Below are positions 11,634-13,338 of a DNA stretch of 13,338 nucleotides, piece by piece. The notes below the pieces were generated by a model that searched no databases, was not told the DNA's origin, and saw only the letters and a list, made by a program, of their open reading frames with translations. Position numbers and translations under genes: made by a program. Origin of the DNA: Legionella longbeachae (lineage in GTDB: Bacteria; Pseudomonadota; Gammaproteobacteria; Legionellales; Legionellaceae); NCBI GenBank assembly GCA_016191305.1, contig JACPOX010000054.1, forward strand, positions 1 to 13,338, read 5' to 3'. Numbering within the stretch: the stretch's first letter is position 1; each line of letters starts with the position of its first letter.

Positions 11634-13338
11634 ATCCATGGATTATTTGCTATCGGGATTTTAACTTATCCTCTTTGCGTTTAAGAGAAACTTTATTTAC
11701 CTTGGGAAATGGATATTTCGCTACACGAGGTGCCTTAGAAGATAGTATTTCCAAAATTCATTATCCTGGGACATATTTGGCTGGAGGATTTAATCGAATA
11801 ACTAGTAAAGTTGCTAAGCAAACACTTGTTAATGAAGATTTGGTCAATCAATCCAATTGGCTGCCTCTTAGCTTTAAAATTGAAGAAGAGGAATGGTTTG
11901 ATATTACCCAAGTGGAATTGCTAGATTACAGAGAAATGCTCCATCTTAAAAAGGGATTAGTAAAACGCTTTTATCGTTGCAAGGATATTAAAGGACGTGT
12001 TTTTATAATTAATAGCTTACGTTTTGTTAGTCAACATGATCCACATTTAGCTGGAATTCGTTATTCTATAATTTCAGAAAATTGGTCAGCTAAGTTAAGT
12101 ATACGCTCATCAATTTGTGGGGAAATAAAAAATAGAGGTGTTGCACGTTATGCGGATTTAAATAATCAACATCTGGAAATATTAAAAAAGGGAGGATCCT
12201 CTGAGTATATTTATTTACAAACTAAAACCTCTCATTCTCATATTGAAGTTTCCGAAGTAATTAAAACAGAAGTTTATAAAAATAAAATAAAATTAAATCT
12301 TGAAAATTATATTGAGGAAGAAGATAAAAATATTCATCAATATTTTAATCTTACCATGAAACCTTATGAAAAAGTCACAGTGTATAAAACCCTGGCAATT
12401 TATCATTCTAAAGACTATGGAATTTGTGAAAATCTATATGACGCTATAAAAAAAATTAAGGAAGAAACTTCTTTTCATGAAATAATTAAGAGGCATATTT
12501 TTGACTGGTCTCTCTTATGGAATCATTCAGACATACAAATAGAATCCACAAAAAGAGAGCAAAAGTTAATACGGTTTCATATTTTTCACACCTTACAATC
12601 TATTTCTCAACACAGTGTTCATCTCGATTATGGAGCACCTGCTCGGGGTTTACATGGAGAAGCTTATCGAGGTCATGTTTTTTGGGATGAAATATTTATT
12701 CTCCCCTTCTTTTTTTTCTCCTATCCAGAAATAGCCCGTTCATTATTAATGTATCGTTATTATCGTTTAAATTCTGCAAGAAAATTAGCCTTAGAATGTG
12801 GCTATCAAGGAGTAATGTTTCCCTGGCAAAGTGCAAGTAATGGAGAGGAGGAAACCCAAAGATTTCATTTAAATCCAAAATCTCATAAATGGGGCCCTGA
12901 TTTTAGTTGCTTACAGAGACATGTAAATATGGCAATTGTTTATAATATTTGGAATTATTATTCCATAACTCAAGATTTTCAATTTTTAAAAAAATATGGG
13001 GCTGAAATAATTTTAGAAATTGCGAAATTTATTAGCAGTATAGTTACATTTAATGAAAATAAAAATAAATACGAAATTATTGGGGTAATGGGACCAGATG
13101 AATTTCATGAATTTGACTTGAGCACTAAGAGTCCCGGATTAAAAAATAATGCTTATACAAATTTTATGGCTGTATGGGTCTTGGAAAAAGCATTGGAACT
13201 TAGAAAAATACTAAGCCCTTCTTATCAAAAATATTTATTTAAATTATTAAACATAACTCAGGTTGAATTAGAACGATGGGAGAATATTTTATATAAAATG
13301 TATCTTCCTTTTCATAATAAGATTTTAAGTCAATTTGA
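11630..13338 (+). CDS. Glycoside hydrolase family 65 protein (trehalose/kojibiose phosphorylase-like), cut by the window end
   Basis: Open from ATG 11630 to the right edge (569 residues, no stop), so about the last 200 residues are missing. The start is fixed by the ATGA overlap with the previous gene and by GGAAAAGGA just ahead. Residues 1-270 are the beta-sandwich domain (L-G-N-G-Y-F-A-T-R-G near 26-35, a GH65 hallmark); the (alpha/alpha)6 barrel follows. It has A-R-G-L-H-G-E-A-Y-R-G-H-V-F-W352-D-E-I-F, M-F-P-W-Q-S and V-M-G-P-D-E491-F-H-E, where Glu491 corresponds to the general acid. The W-D-E-I-F form (not W-D-T-E) and P-W-Q-S-x-S-x-G-x-E-E-T-Q are the signature I associate with the actinobacterial HAD-linked GH65 group. 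The phosphate-binding loop lies beyond the window, so phosphorylase versus hydrolase cannot be settled. Confidence 0.88.
   Translation, partial: MNPWIICYRDFNLSSLRLRETLFTLGNGYFATRGALEDSISKIHYPGTYLAGGFNRITSKVAKQTLVNEDLVNQSNWLPLSFKIEEEEWFDITQVELLDYREMLHLKKGLVKRFYRCKDIKGRVFIINSLRFVSQHDPHLAGIRYSIISENWSAKLSIRSSICGEIKNRGVARYADLNNQHLEILKKGGSSEYIYLQTKTSHSHIEVSEVIKTEVYKNKIKLNLENYIEEEDKNIHQYFNLTMKPYEKVTVYKTLAIYHSKDYGICENLYDAIKKIKEETSFHEIIKRHIFDWSLLWNHSDIQIESTKREQKLIRFHIFHTLQSISQHSVHLDYGAPARGLHGEAYRGHVFWDEIFILPFFFFSYPEIARSLLMYRYYRLNSARKLALECGYQGVMFPWQSASNGEEETQRFHLNPKSHKWGPDFSCLQRHVNMAIVYNIWNYYSITQDFQFLKKYGAEIILEIAKFISSIVTFNENKNKYEIIGVMGPDEFHEFDLSTKSPGLKNNAYTNFMAVWVLEKALELRKILSPSYQKYLFKLLNITQVELERWENILYKMYLPFHNKILSQF

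Noticed and set aside
12683..12697. W-D-E-I-F in GH65 read as a damaging one-residue deletion of W-D-T-E-[IM]-F
   Set aside because: The surrounding sequence matches the HAD-linked GH65 group, in which I recall the form without Thr to be normal, so it is a subfamily trait, not a lesion.
12696..12878. Antisense 60-residue frame near the right edge
   Set aside because: It lies opposite the continuous GH65 reading frame with conserved catalytic-domain motifs.
1..13338. CRISPR arrays, tRNA or rRNA genes, intact insertion sequences
   Set aside because: I saw no regularly spaced repeats, cloverleaf-like sequences or transposase motifs in the window.

Overview
The window reads as chromosomal (or large-plasmid) DNA of a low-GC gammaproteobacterium. 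The UmuD, UmuC and DinB proteins are of the E. coli type, and the very AT-rich base composition and lipoprotein suit Legionella or a relative. That genus guess is inference, since no rRNA or housekeeping marker is present.

Layout. (1) 1-980 is a degraded left flank. It holds a minus-strand XRE helix-turn-helix remnant (21-116), a possible AlpA-like remnant (174-281), an unrecognised 183-residue ORF (288-839) and a frameshifted micro-ORF (863-969). (2) 981-3592 is a tight two-gene unit: a beta-CASP metallo-beta-lactamase exonuclease followed after 2 bases by an ATP-dependent DNA ligase with a TTG start. This is half of the four-gene exonuclease-ligase-Lhr-phosphoesterase set; the other two genes are not here. 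(3) 3644-6583 is an SOS-type translesion cassette, umuD-umuC-dinB. It has a near-consensus promoter whose -35 box lies in a palindrome, nearly zero intergenic spacing, and visibly higher GC than its neighbours. (4) 6700-8549 carries rtcB (RNA ligase) and a DJ-1/PfpI gene, followed by a hairpin terminator. (5) 8638-9293 is a gene graveyard on the minus strand, with in order of transcription a ferritin-like N-terminal stub, a middle piece of RNase HII and a collapsed uracil-DNA glycosylase. (6) 9294-9900 (minus) holds a conserved-looking 67-residue protein and a Tyr/Gly/His-rich lipoprotein. (7) 10101 to the right edge (plus) holds a beta-phosphoglucomutase/trehalose-6-phosphatase fusion overlapping by four bases a GH65 gene that runs off the window.

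How the genes fit together. Regions 2 and 3 form a DNA-damage neighbourhood: end trimming, sealing, and two Y-family polymerases with clamp-binding tails. The dead RNase HII and UDG pieces in region 5 are also DNA-repair genes. Region 7 is a self-consistent sugar pathway: trehalose-6-phosphate to trehalose (phosphatase), trehalose to beta-glucose-1-phosphate plus glucose if the GH65 enzyme is a phosphorylase, then beta-glucose-1-phosphate to glucose-6-phosphate (mutase). The three domains appear in the same order as in the single-chain mycobacterial OtsB1 (Rv2006) type, but here they are cut into two translationally coupled genes. This is the most interesting system in the window. All family calls are from reading motifs; no database search was possible.
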